The translations under genes and the position numbers were made by a program. DNA of 64,000 nucleotides from Populus alba (taxonomy: Eukaryota > Streptophyta > Magnoliopsida > Malpighiales > Salicaceae), in NCBI RefSeq assembly GCF_005239225.2, contig NC_133301.1:8370318-8434317 (forward strand). The letters are read 5' to 3'. The notes under the pieces were generated by a model that worked only from the letters and a program-made list of their open reading frames with translations, made no database searches and was not told the origin of the DNA. This document shows, piece after piece, positions 24,637-35,979 of this stretch. Each line of letters opens with the position of its first letter. The stretch's first letter is position 1.

Positions 24637-24830
24637 CTGTTATGGAGAAAGAGATGATCCAAGGAAAGAGGATGGTGGGAGCTGACATGGGTTTTGGGCT
24701 AGAGTGCTTATTATGATCATGATTCTTTTGCCATGAATTTGCACAGAGAGAGAGAGAGAAAGAGACAGGGAGAGAAATTACGAGGTTGCTTGAGATGCAA
24801 GGCGAAGGAGCAGTGTACTTGATGGACCAC
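24637..24830 (-). promoter_or_regulatory. Candidate 5'UTR exon of the NAC075-like gene
   Basis: On the minus strand this CT-rich leader-like block (with a CTCTCT run at about 24746-24760) ends at CATAACAG|GTACC, a plausible donor at 24637. The next good coding start downstream is the NAC ATG at 20542, with a possible acceptor CATCAG about 15-25 bases before it. If they are joined, the leader intron is about 4 kb and contains the LTR element at 21.65-24.38 kb. This is inference from composition and splice signals; no start codon opens a long frame here. Confidence 0.35.
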
Positions 24831-25121
24831 CACCAGCTAGCCCTCCTTATTAGAAACTACTATGGTATAAAATCATAATTAACGTTACATAACTTTGTAC
24901 GAGACTTCAAGCTGAAGCATAGGGCCTGTTTTTTTAATTCAAGCCTTTCATTATACATGCAGCATGGTCACTAGCAGCCAAACTATTTAATTGTTTGTGA
25001 TAATCAATTAAATAGAGGAATTAATTAGTTATTTTTTTACTCATATATTCAGAAAAAACATAAAGTAAATTCATCGTATACACCTAAAAGCTATGATCAA
25101 TATACTATTTAATAATTTAGA

Positions 25122-25380
25122 GCTTGTGTTTAGGAATGTAGTTGTGATTTTTTTTTAAAAAGTGTTTTTTATTTAAAAATCTGTTAAAATAATATTTTTT
25201 TTAAATTTTAAAAAAATTATTTTTAACATCAACATATCAAAATGATTTAAAAATACCAAAAAAATATTAATTTAAAGTAAAAAAATTAAAAAAATAAATT
25301 TTTTTATAATCACTTTTAAAAAACAAAAAAAATAAAAACTTATTTGTTACAAGGGGCTAATTGTTTTGTATATAAAGAAT
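25122..25380. mobile_element. AT-rich MITE-like element
   Basis: Begins near GCTTGTGTTTAGGAATGTAG and continues with AAATAATATTTTTT, AACATCAACATATCAAAATG and similar blocks. From memory this series belongs to a very abundant AT-rich miniature element of poplar genomes. Terminal repeats are eroded and no target duplication was defined. A related AT-rich stretch in reverse sense lies at about 51400-51700. Confidence 0.45.
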
Positions 25381-25769
25381 GGAAAGTAAATTATAATCAG
25401 CTCTTGTAGTGTTATTATTACTCCATATATTTAGAGGAAACATAAAGTAAAATGCGCTTATACAACTATAAGTTGTGAACATGTGGGCCCATATTCGGAA
25501 TTATTATCTTAAGCGGTTCAAGGACTAAAGTTCTCCCCGAAGATTAGATACATGATGGTGTTAACATTCACGGGTTTAACAGTGTTATTTTGATCTCTAG
25601 TCAAACAAGAAATGATTGAGGGACCATATGGATGTTTGGCCAGCAGAGAGATGGGCATGCTTGTCTTTAATTGGTCTTCATGCTTTTCATCTTCTTCTTC
25701 TTTTCTTTTTTTTTTCTTTTTTTTTTGTTTCAAAAATGATTTAATATATTTTTTTCCCTTGTAAACTAG

Positions 25770-26320
25770 AGATTAAGACTTGGAAAATGAATGCACCTAT
25801 GACATGTGTGAGCATGCAACAACGAACACAATCCGGTTGGTGGTTCAGAGAGAGTGTGCACTTCAAGCTCCATCTTATAAGCAAAATTAGCCAGCCAGTC
25901 GGGGCATCGATCACCTTCGTGAAAAGCATCCGTCGTCTGAACTTCCTATGGCTGATGGAGATATTAATGTTGTCGTAGCTTGTGAAAGATAACATCCACC
26001 AAACCCTCCTGCTCCTCACGACAACTAAGAGCTGCTGCCGCAACAATTGCAAAATCCACCTCCACCACCACCCTCCGATGACCTTTTCCCAGGCAAAATG
26101 CAACCCGTAATACACCAAACAAAGTTCTGCATGCGAGGAAGAACAAAAACCCAAATATGCATCGAACTCAAACAGCCATCGTCCCTCACTATTCCTTAAA
26201 AAAACCCCACGCGGCTGCTAAATCCGGATTTCCCGTGCTAGGCACTATCAGTGTTGAGCTTAATACATCCACGACCAGGTGGAGACCACCGAATCAGCTG
26301 CTGCTCCTTGTACACATTCT
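25770..26320 (-). pseudogene. LINE-type RNase H (RVT_3-like) domain remnant
   Basis: Minus-strand fragments in several frames read, in order, WSPPGRGCIKLNTDSA (about 26290-26240), AELCLVYYGLHFAWEK (about 26130-26085), a VVVEVDFAIV strand, and PDWLANFAYKMELEVHTLSE (about 25910-25850). This order (KLNTDGA start, AELWA..GL helix, ADxLA near the end) matches the RNase H-like domain carried by plant LINE elements and related 'reverse transcriptase-like' genes. Frameshifts and stops between the blocks show it is dead. No flanking LINE reverse transcriptase was found. Confidence 0.6.
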
Positions 26321-26843
26321 CAACTGGAGGCTCCCAGAGAAACAGTAGCATGCAGGATATCCTCAACATAAAGTAGAATGTTCCTCTGTTTATATCAATC
26401 CCAGCACTGCCACTCCTCAAGCAGCCAATAGCATTTCTGCATCATCTTTCATATTTTCGAAACCGCAGCGACTAAAAATATAGCTTCCATCCAACCCTTT
26501 AGTTCCAAAATCAAAATTAGTGTATGTTATGTTGAATGTTAAACTTGATTTATGGCTTTTTTTTAAAATATAAGAAATGGTCCACTGGTTGAGAACTAGT
26601 TGGTTGGGAACTAGTTGACCGGTTAGATTAAATAAATTTGTTAACCGGTTTAGAAACGGTCTATTATTTTAGTTGGCAGAACAACTTATGTTCAGATTAA
26701 TTATGATTTTTTTGTATTATTTTAATATCTTGATTGTTTAGGACTTTATGTCTATAAAAAGACTTGTAATTCAACATTATTAAATAGCACAAAAGATAGA
26801 GAATAGCAAAATGAGCTTAGAGAAAAACACTTAATAAAAATAT

Positions 26844-26954
26844 ACTTTTTTTTTTTTGGATTCGAGGAAACTCCATCTCTCAGAAAGTGCACTTTGTGGG
26901 TCCAGGTGAGTGAGTAAAACCCCGGCTGTCCCAGGCTCTTACAAGAGGTGCACG
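26844..26954 (-). mobile_element. SINE insertion with perfect 16-bp target duplication
   Basis: A 111-bp unit flanked by identical 16-mers CACTTAATAAAAATAT (26828-26843 and 26955-26970). On the minus strand it runs from CGTGCACCTCTTG to a poly-A tail (seen as a T run at 26847-26858 on plus). Close to the tail is CCTCGAATCC, resembling the RNA polymerase III B box (GGTTCGANNCC). Short length, poly-A end and long perfect target duplication together define a retroposed SINE. It lies 20-40 bases upstream of the copia 5' LTR. Confidence 0.85.
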
Positions 26955-28560
26955 CACTTAATAAAAATATCTTCTTGTTCTTGACTTTTTCTTAAATTCA
27001 TGGATCAGAAGCTGTTGATAAAGAAGCTGCTGATGAAGAAACAGCTGATGTGGAATCTGCTGATGTCATAACCCAATTATGGGTTATTCCCCAAAAATTC
27101 AATTTATTTTTTTTAAAAATAAAAATAAAAAATAAAATAAATGCCAGCAATGTGGAGAAAGCATATTAAGGAGGACTACAAAAATAGGGAAAAATTAAAT
27201 TGCAATTTTTGAAGGAAATTCAAGGCCTAATTGTACCTCATTATGCCAAAGAATTGAGAAAAAAATGCAAATTCAAGGTCAAATTAAATAATTAGTGGAC
27301 GGATTTGCATAAAAATTAAGTCTAAGGACATAATTAAATTTTTTTAATCGGCCAATTTGATTTAATCATGGGCCAAATTGAATTTTTAATTATGTTTAAA
27401 AATTAATTTGGGTCCATTGAAGGATTTAATTAAGTGCAATGACTTAATTATACTTTAAATGGGTCAAATTAATTTTATTTAGGGCTTAATTGGTGAAAAA
27501 ATAAGTTTAGGAGCCTAATTTGGGCTTAATTGAGAAGATTGAAATTTTAAGATACCAAATTTAATTTTTACCAAGTTAATTGGTTGAAATTAGGGGCCAA
27601 ATTGAAAGCAATTGAAAGTTTGATGATCAATTAGGGGTTAAATTAACAAATTCTGAGACCAATGACCATATTGCAAAAGACACGTAAATCTGAGGATCAA
27701 ACAGTAATTTTGCAAGGTCCTAATTGCATTAAATCAAAATTTTAGGGTCAATTACGGGTTTCATTGAAAGAAATTGATAGATGGAGGACTGGAATGAAAT
27801 TTGGCCAAAAAACTGTTCATTATCTTCTTCACTTTTTTCTGAAAAAAACTGATACGGTTACTTATTTTGCAGCTGTATTTAGTGTCCCTGCCAGCCACTA
27901 AAGTTGACAAATCTTACACGCCAACATCCCCTGCAGTTTCTCTACAACTTCAAGGAAACAGTTCAGTTTGAATGGCAGTGAGACGGCGCCTGCCTAAACA
28001 TGCCAACTCAGGCAATCGTTTCTGCAGTTTTGACAGTGCACCATGCCTACTTTGAGCCAACGGTTGGGGTCCTTCTCAAGTGAATCAAAGGCTGAAATTT
28101 TCCCCAATAAAGAACAGATTGCCCTTTTTCCACCACCTATAAATAGAGGCGGATTTGATGGCCTGAGAAAGGAGAAAATCGGGTCCAAAGTCGGCCAAAA
28201 ACCAGCTTTTTCACCCCATTGCAATTTCCTTTTCTTCCTTCTCTCTCCACCGCATCCTCAGCCGTTAAAGACCCCACAACAGTCTTTCTCCTCCACCAAC
28301 AGATGGCATCCCAGCCTCCCCAAGAACCCAAATCCTCATCAGTTGCAGAATAACCACCGTGAACGTCTCTCTCTGCAGCTCCTCCCATTTTCTTCTTCTT
28401 CTTTCTTCCTACTTTGCCACTCGCCACCAACTCCACCGCTGAAACCACCGGCAGCACACCATCAACCTCGACCAGAACACCGCAGCGCCAGGTTGTCCGC
28501 CCTCTCTCCCTTTCCCCTTCTTCTTCTTCACCGTCTATGTTCATTGAGTGAACAGTGGAC

Positions 28561-28623
28561 GTGAATTATAATTCATGTCATATTGTCCGCGCATGAACAA
28601 TGGCGTGAATTATAATTCATGTC
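28561..28623. repeat. Palindrome-bearing repeat in the U3 of copy B
   Basis: GTGAATTATAATTCATGTC occurs at 28561 and 28605. TGAATTATAATTCA is itself a perfect palindrome. The arms outside the second copy (CATGAACA...TGTTCATG) also pair, giving a larger imperfect hairpin extending to about 28634. Confidence 0.8.
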
Positions 28624-29008
28624 CGCTGTTCATGCAGTAGACTATATCTTTTTTAGAAAAAAAAATCCAAAAATTTTTCAAAAAATCATTTAAAAAAATT
28701 GTGATTTTCTCAAATATTTTCAACCAATTTTGCATAATATCGGGTTATATATTTACAATGTAAAATATAAATCCGGTATTAAAATACCCGGTTTTCTTCA
28801 GAAAAAAAAATCTCAAAAATATTTAAACTAATTTTCCCTTAAAAAGTTTTATTTTCATGCATACGACCAAATCCTAAAATTTTTCCAAGCATATTTTTCA
28901 TTAAAAAAAAAAACAAAACAAAAATTGCATATTTTTCATTTTTAAGAAAAAAAATCCAAAAATAGATATCGTAACTAGTTTATGATTATCCATTAAGATT
29001 TGGCCAAC

Positions 29009-30812
29009 TGATTAGTACTTAAAAGTGCATATTTATCAAGGTTTTATATTATCATTTTGCACTTAAAGTATCAATAACTTCTTAACTAAAGCATGTTTTA
29101 TAATAACAAGTCTAATACTATAAAATGCCCTAATATATGGTAAATGTTCATCTTAAATGCAGGCCTATCACATAAATCAAAGGATTGATTGATGAATTCA
29201 ACTACTGAAATTTGTGAAGATAAAGAGAGGGTGAAACTTAGAAAAGAGATGTTGGTGCAGTCCAAACTGGAACATTGTTTGGTAATTGGGTCATATCTCA
29301 AGTTTTAAATGTCCAAATGACCTCAAAGTTTTACACAGATTCAGTAAGACATAGACCTACAACTTTCATGTTTTTATCAAGATCTAAGAAGGTTGTTTTC
29401 AAGTCCAAATTATAGCAATAACGGATAAGTATGAATCTGTCTTGCAGCCCGAACACTATTGTTCAGTGTTTGGCACATATCTGGAGTTCTAAAAGTCCAA
29501 ATGAACCTCCATTTTTTTCCCTAGGAAAGCTGAGTCAATTTCCTATAACTTTCATGTTTTCCAGAGGACCCAGTTCGGATGGTAGCATTTTTTTTTTATT
29601 CAGACAAGAAGATAAGGATTTTCACCAAGTTAAAAGTTGGCCACCCACTCAACAATTAGTCATCAAATCAATAATTCTAAATTTTGGCCTATAAAAGGAG
29701 GCATTTGTCATGCATTTGGGAGCTTGGTTGTTCAGATCAAGTTCATGCTCTTTATTTCTCTCTTTATATTTTTTTGTAATTCTTAAGTTTTGTTTTCATT
29801 AATTTCTTGTTTATGCTTTTCATTTCCTTTCCTTTCCTTAGTTATTGTATTTTCTTTATGTTCTTGTTTTGTTTATTTATGTTTCTCTTTTCATTATGTT
29901 TAGCTAAGTTTATTATGTCAAGGTGAAAAGGTTAACACTAATGGTGTAAAAATAAGTATGGTGTAAACTCAACATGGACCTTAATGTTTAATATTAACAT
30001 ATCTTATCTTTTTATCTTACTAATTCTTAATACCTTTTGTTAAATGGTTAATCTAGATTTTTGTTGTATAATACTTGGTACAACAAATGCTTGACACTCT
30101 CATAGCTCAACCGTATGGTATTACCTACACCTGGGCTATGAAAGGAACTTGATTTGTTGTTAACATCAGTTAACATCATGAATTCCTGACAATATTTAAA
30201 AATTTTGGTGTTATGTAAATAAGATAATTAATATGATCATGTTAATAATTTATAATGAGCTATTAATGAGAAATCATCCGATTGGAACCTCCTTTGTGTG
30301 TGGTTTTCCAAATTGAATAATAAGAGTTTATACTATACTTTTTTTTAAAATACCATTAGTGGATCCTCTAACCTTGACATTTGTTTTTATCATTATTTAA
30401 TCCTTACATTAATCTTTCATCTCAAAGTTCACATTAATTTCTTCATCTTCTTCTTTTATTATTATTATTATTATTGTTACTACTACTACTACTATTACTA
30501 TTACTATTACTATTATTATTATTATTATTATTATTATTTTGTTTATATTATATAATATATCTCTTTGAGCTTTTCATAAACTCAGTATATAGGCTGGAAA
30601 CTTGTGACCCGATCTTTTAGATCATTCTCAGGTATAACAACGCCACGTACTGAGTATTATTATTATTATTGTTTGTTGTTATTGTTGTTGTTGTATTATT
30701 GTTATTTATAATTTATACAATTAACCTCTCTGTGGTTCGACCCTGGTCTTGCCGGGTTATTTATTACTTCGACACTCATACACTTGGGAGAAGATATCTT
30801 TTGGTCGTGTCA
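29009..30812 (+). mobile_element. 1804-bp solo LTR (copy C) nested inside copy B, perfect 5-bp TSD
   Basis: Begins TGATTAGTACTTAAAAGTGC and ends GGTCGTGTCA. The pentamer CCAAC flanks both sides (29004-29008 and 30813-30817). Copy A at 9.35 kb has the uninterrupted target (TTTGGCCGACATGTC), which confirms the insertion point. The right end includes GGTTCGACCCTGGTC and ACACTTGGGAGAAG, a pattern seen at the 3' ends of many plant gypsy LTRs. There is no coding region; the reading frames inside are chance. Confidence 0.88.
30456..30540. repeat. (TTA/CTA)n microsatellite
   Basis: Interrupted trinucleotide runs (ATT, ACT) within the copy C LTR. Confidence 0.85.
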
Positions 30813-31638
30813 CCAACATGTCAAAAATCTTTTTCCAATCCTTTTTTAGGGTCTAGATGTAGACTTTAATATTTGTAGGATGTAAAATTACATGATAAAG
30901 TACACCCTCAGGTATTAAAGATACAAAGTATAAACATACGATGCTAAAATTTAGACTTTAGAACAGTTAAGATTTAACCCAATAAGGTAGAAACTCTCTC
31001 ATAAAGAGAGATCTACCTTGAGCCTTAGAAAGACCAACAAAAAGAAATCAAACAATAATGCAGCTTACCTTAGGTAGGGTGTACTGGAGGTGATGCGTCT
31101 TCTCCTTGCACAATTAGTCCCTTACTCAGACTCTTGCAGACCATAGGTTTCTAGTGATCATAATACTAGGTGGAAACTCCTAAAAATTAACTCCCAACAC
31201 ACAGCACACCACACACAGGAGGCACGGTAAAGAGCCTTCGTCGTCGCCAAATAGACGTCACGACCCCCCGCGACAACTAATATGTGTTTTAGTTTTAATA
31301 TTTATTTGAATTTGTCAATTTCTATTAGGATTGATATAATCCTTTTTTTTTTAGTCATTATCCTTTGAATTCTGTTACGTAACAGCAGGAGATAATGTTG
31401 TTGTTACTTGCCTTTAAAGCTTTACTTTTCATTGTTTTTCATTAAGTCTGTATGATTAATAAAACAATGAAGTTCTAAGAAGAAGTTGATATTTGTTCTC
31501 TTTTGCATTTTCATTCTGTTAAAATCCAACAAATTGGTATCATAGTTGATTTTTTTCTTGAGAGATCTGTGAGACTGAGAGAGCTTAAACACTTACCTTA
31601 AACACTTACCATCCTTCTAAAAAACTAATCAACACAAA

Positions 31639-34600
31639 ATGAGTTCAAAAGCCTTCGTGAATTTAATGGCACCACCAGTATTTGATGGAATAAACTATCA
31701 AGTGTGGGTTGTTCAAATGAAAGCTTACCTTGATGCAAATGATCAATGGGAAGCCGTTGAAAACACATATGAGGTTCCTCTTTTACTTGACAATCCAACT
31801 ATAGCTCAAATGAAAAATCACAAGGAGAGTAAGCAAAAGAAATCAAAGGCAAAAGGTAGCTTATTTGCAGCTATCTCGTCTTCAATCTTCACCAGAATCA
31901 TGACTCTGAAGACAACAAATAAGATTTGAAACTTTCTCAAAAAGGAATATGAAGGGAATGAACGAGTGAAGGGCATGCAAGTTTTAAATCTCATCAGAGA
32001 ATTTGAGATGCAAATAATGAATTAATCAAAAACCATCAAGGATTACTCTGACAAACTTCTTAACATTGTAAACAAAGTAAGACTTCTTCTTACTAAATTC
32101 ACTGATTCTAGAATTGTTCAGAAAATTCTTGTTACTGTTCCTGAAAAATTTGAAGCTACAATATAATCATTGGAAAATTCAAAGATGTATCAAGCATCAC
32201 TTTGGTAGAGCTACTGAATGCATTGCAGGCTCAAGAACAAAGAAGACTCATGAGACAAGCAGGTTCTATGGAAGGTGCTTTTCTTGCAAAATCATAGAAC
32301 AACATGCAACAAAGAAATAGAAATTACAGCAGCAACAACACAACATTTTCATCATATTCTTATTGCAAAAAATCCAATCTTCCACAGAGCAGATATTGGT
32401 GGAGGCTGGATATAAAATGTCACAAGTGTGGTCAACTAGGACACGTTGGAAGGGTATGCAAATTTCAACAACAACAACAATAACAAGGAGAAGTCAAAAT
32501 TGTTGTTGAACAACCTGAAGAAGAACAACTGTTTGTAGCATCATGTTTTATTGCCAATAACTCAACAGAGAGCTGGCTTACAGATAGTGGTTGTACCAAC
32601 CATATGACCTATGATAAAGAGCTTTTCAAAAGGCTTGACATAACAGCCATTTCTAAAGTGAGAATTAGAAACGGGGCATGTCTTGTAGTAAAGGGTAAAG
32701 GAACAGTGGCAATCAAAGGTAACACAGGTTTAAAATTAATTTCTGATGTCTTATATGTTCTTGAAATTAATCAAAATCTTTTAAGTGTTGGTCAGTTGCT
32801 TGAAAAAGGATATAAGGTGCTGTTTGAAGACAAGTTTTACTTGGTTACCGATGCACAAAACAAGGAAGTATTTAAAATTCAGATGCAAAATAAAAGCTTT
32901 GCTTTGAATTTTATAGAAAAAGAACAAGCTGCAGTACATGAAGAAAATAGCAGTACAATGCTTTGGCATCAAAGATTGGGGCATTTTCATCATACAGCTC
33001 TACTCTTTATGAAGAAGAACAATCTTGTGAAAGGCTTACCTGATTTAGAAGAAGAACTTCCATTGTATGCAGCCTGTCAATATGGGAAGCAGACAAGACT
33101 CCCATTTCCACACAATAAAAGCTGGAGAGCAACAAAAACTACAGCTAGTCACACTGATGTGGGAGGACCTCTGAAAATATCATCATTGAATGACAGTAAG
33201 TATTACATTAATTTCAATGATGATCATACAAGAATGTGCTGGATTTATTTCATGAAGTATAAATCTGAAGTTGCTAACTTCTTCTGGAAGTTTAAAGCTT
33301 GGGTAGAAAAAAAAAAACACACACACACACACAAAATGCAGGTAATCGGATCAGACAATGGAACGGAATATACCTCAGAAAAATTTAACAAGTTCTATGA
33401 AAAGGAAGGTATTGAACATCAGCTGACAGCAACTTATACCCCTCAGTAAAATGGGGTTGTTGAGAGAAAAAACAGAACACTCATGGAGATGACAAGATGT
33501 TTATTATATGACAAAGGATTGCCAAAGAATTTATAGATTGAGGCTGCAAACACAACAGTGTTTCTTTTGAACAGATTGCCAACAAAAGCTCTACAACAAA
33601 AAACTCCATTTGAGGCATGGTAGGGCTATAAACCAATGTTGCAAAATTTAAAAACTTTTGGTTGTCTTTGCTTCTCTTACATTCCGCGGGTCAAAAGAGA
33701 CAAACTTGATAAAAAGGCAAAACCTGGAATATTTGTAGGCTACAGTTTAGTCTCCAAAGCCTACAGGATTTATCTTCCATAAGATAACAAAATGATTGTT
33801 AGCAGGAACATCCAATTATTTGAGTCAGAAAGCTGGAACTAGGAGAAAAATAAGCTTGAATTTTAAGAGGAGAATGCTGATGTTGATGATGAATTTGTTA
33901 CAAAAATCAGATTGCTTTCTAATATCTATCAGAGTTGCAATGTGGCAATAATTAAACCTACAGGATATGAAGAAGCTGATGCAGATCAACATTAGATGGG
34001 TGCAATGAAAGAGGAGCTTATAATGATTGAGAAGAATCAGACTTGGATGCTTGTGAATAGACCTGCACATAAAAAGGCCCTAAAAGTCAAATGGGTTTAT
34101 AGAACCAAGTTCAATACTGACGGTTCTATAAATAAACACAAAGCAAGACTTGTTGTCAAGGGATATACTTAGATGTTTGGGGTGGATTTCTCTAAAACCT
34201 TTGCTTTGGTTGCTAGGCTTGATATTATAAGAATGTTGTTTGCTCTTGCTGCTCAAAATGGCTAGACTAAACATCAAATGGATGTCAAATCTGCTTTCTT
34301 AAATGGATATTTAGAGGAGGAAATATTTGTGGGGCAGCTTGAAGGTTTTGTTATTCAAGGAGAAGAGGAGAAAGTATATCTACTAAAAAGGCTCTTTTTG
34401 GTTTAAAGCAAGCACCAAGGGCTTGGTACAGCAGGATTTATGCATATTTGTTAGACTTAGGCTTTATAAAAAGTCTAAGTGAATTAACACTCTATCTCAG
34501 GAAAATCAATGATGAATTACTTGTGGTTTCTCTTTATGTGGATGACTTACTTGTGACAGGAAGTAACATGAAGTAGATTGATGTGTTCAAAAGAGAAATG

Positions 34601-35445
34601 AAGAATGTCTTTGAAATGACTGACTTGGGGAAGATGACATTCTTTCTCAGCATGGAAGTTCAACAAAAGCATAATGAAATCTTCATATGTCAGCAAAAAT
34701 ATGCCAAAATTTTTTTAAAGAAGTTCAACATGGAATAGTGTAGATCAACAACATCAATGAATCAAAAGGAGAAATTTTGCAAAGAAGATGGAGCTGCAAA
34801 GATTGATGAAACACTCTATAGAACCTTAATAGGATGCTTGATGTATCTTACTGCAACAAGACCCGACATTATGAATGCTCAAGTACACTTTCAAGGTATA
34901 TGCATTGTGCAAGTGAAATTCATTTTCAAGTAGCAAAAAGAATTGTCATATACATTAAGGGAACAATTGACTATAGATTGAAGTTTTGTCAAGTTAAAAA
35001 CTCCATACTCCATGATTATTCTGACAGTAATTGGGCCAGCTGTATTGATGACATGAGGAGCACTTCAAGTTATTGTTTTAGCTTTGGTTCTGCCATTTTT
35101 TTATGGAGTTCAAAAAAGCAAGAAGTCATTTCTCAATCCAGAGCAGAGGCAGAGTATGTTGTTGCAACTGCTGCTGTGAATCAGGCTATTTGGATTAGAA
35201 AGTTAATGGCTGATCTGCAAATGGAGCAAAAGGAAAGCACACAAATACTTATAGACAATCAAGCTGCAATTTCAATTGCAAAAAATCCTGTGTTTCATGG
35301 CAAAACGAAACATTTCAAACTGAAACTCTATTTCCTAAAAGAAGTTCAAAGAGAAGGTGAAATGCAGCTAATCTATTGCAAAACAGAAAATCAAAATGCT
35401 GATATTCTAACCAAGCCGTTTCCTCAAGCTAATATGAATTTTTAG
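31639..35445 (+). pseudogene. Copia gag-pol polyprotein, inactivated
   Basis: Order of domains: gag from the ATG at 31639 (start MSSKAFVNLMAPPVFDGINY); CCHC zinc knuckle at 32418-32459 (CHKCGQLGHVGRVC); protease DSG motif near 32582 (TDSGCTNHM); GAG-pre-integrase LWHQRLGHFHH near 32960; integrase core with SDNGTEY near 33350; reverse transcriptase with KARLVVKGY near 34145 and [10 protein letters not shown] near 34534; RNase H from about 34830 to 35430 (SRAEAEY, KTKHFK, ADILTKPF). Integrase before reverse transcriptase makes it copia. At least ten in-frame stops plus frameshifts (first near 31929) abolish function. Longest open stretches: 31639-31929, 32604-33449, 34834-35445. Confidence 0.92.
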
Positions 35446-35640
35446 ACAGAGACTTGGAGTCTGCAGCTTCAGAGCCAAAGAGGAGTGCTGAATTCATGTC
35501 TTAGAAGCTGTTGATAAAGAAACAACTTCCTCAAGCTAATATGAATTTTTTAGACAGAGACTTGGAGTCTGTAGCTTCAGAGCCAAAGAGGAGTGCTGAA
35601 TTCATGTCTTAGAAGTTGTTGATGAAGAAACAACTAATAT
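35420..35640 (+). repeat. 108-bp duplication across the polypurine tract/3' LTR start
   Basis: CCTCAAGCTAATATGAATTT through to GAATTCATGTCTTAGAAG is present twice, with LTR-start TGCTGAATTC at 35486 and 35594. The junction therefore has two polypurine tracts and two LTR beginnings. The second copy probably marks the functional LTR border. Confidence 0.8.
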
Positions 35641-35979
35641 GGAATCTGCTGATGTGGAAGCTGATATGAGTTTTAGTTTTAATAAAACACTTGCTATTTG
35701 AATTTGTCAATTTCTGTTAGGATTGATATAATCCTTTTGTCTAGTCATTATCCTTTGAATTTTGTTACGTAACAGCAGGAGATAATGTTGTTGTTACTTG
35801 CCTTTAAAGCTTTACTTTTCATTGTTTTTCATTAAGTCTGTATGATCAATAAAATCTTGAAGTTCTAAGAAGAAGTTGATATATTTTTTTTTTTGCATTT
35901 TCATTCTGTTAAAATCCAACATTTTTTGACTTTGCATTGTTGTTTTTGATCTTATACCACACTTATCATTCTTCTAGCA

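Larger units (their letters stand above)
27064..31275 (+). mobile_element. Gypsy-type LTR (copy B) inserted in the copia 5' LTR
   Basis: Starts TGTCATAACCC and ends CGCGACA (TG...CA), with flanking pentamers GCTGA and ACTAA that align to the copia LTR target GCTGA-TATG. It aligns with the inverted unit at 9354-11210. Without the 1804-bp insertion at 29009 and its TSD it is about 2.4 kb. There is no polyprotein, so it is read as a solo LTR. Reading frames at 28043-28564 and 28137-28544 fall in its U3 region and overlap on opposite strands; neither has a domain. Confidence 0.75.
26990..35921 (+). mobile_element. Ty1-copia retrotransposon with the 5' LTR split by nested insertions
   Basis: The 3' LTR (35594-35921, 328 bp, ending ..AAAATCCAACA) matches the 5' LTR only when two pieces are joined: 26990-27063 and 31276-31531 (about 330 bp together). 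A primer-binding-like site (ATTGGTATCATAG) follows at 31533. The polypurine-like AGCCAAAGAGGAG precedes the 3' LTR. Runs of T flank both outer ends (possible TTTTT target duplication). Removing the 4.2 kb inserted at 27064-31275 leaves an element of about 4.7 kb, the usual copia size. The coding region is described separately. Confidence 0.85.

Noticed and set aside
28043..28564. 173-codon plus frame and overlapping 135-codon minus frame
   Set aside because: Both lie in the U3 of the copy B LTR; low-complexity Pro/Ser/Glu composition and no domain.
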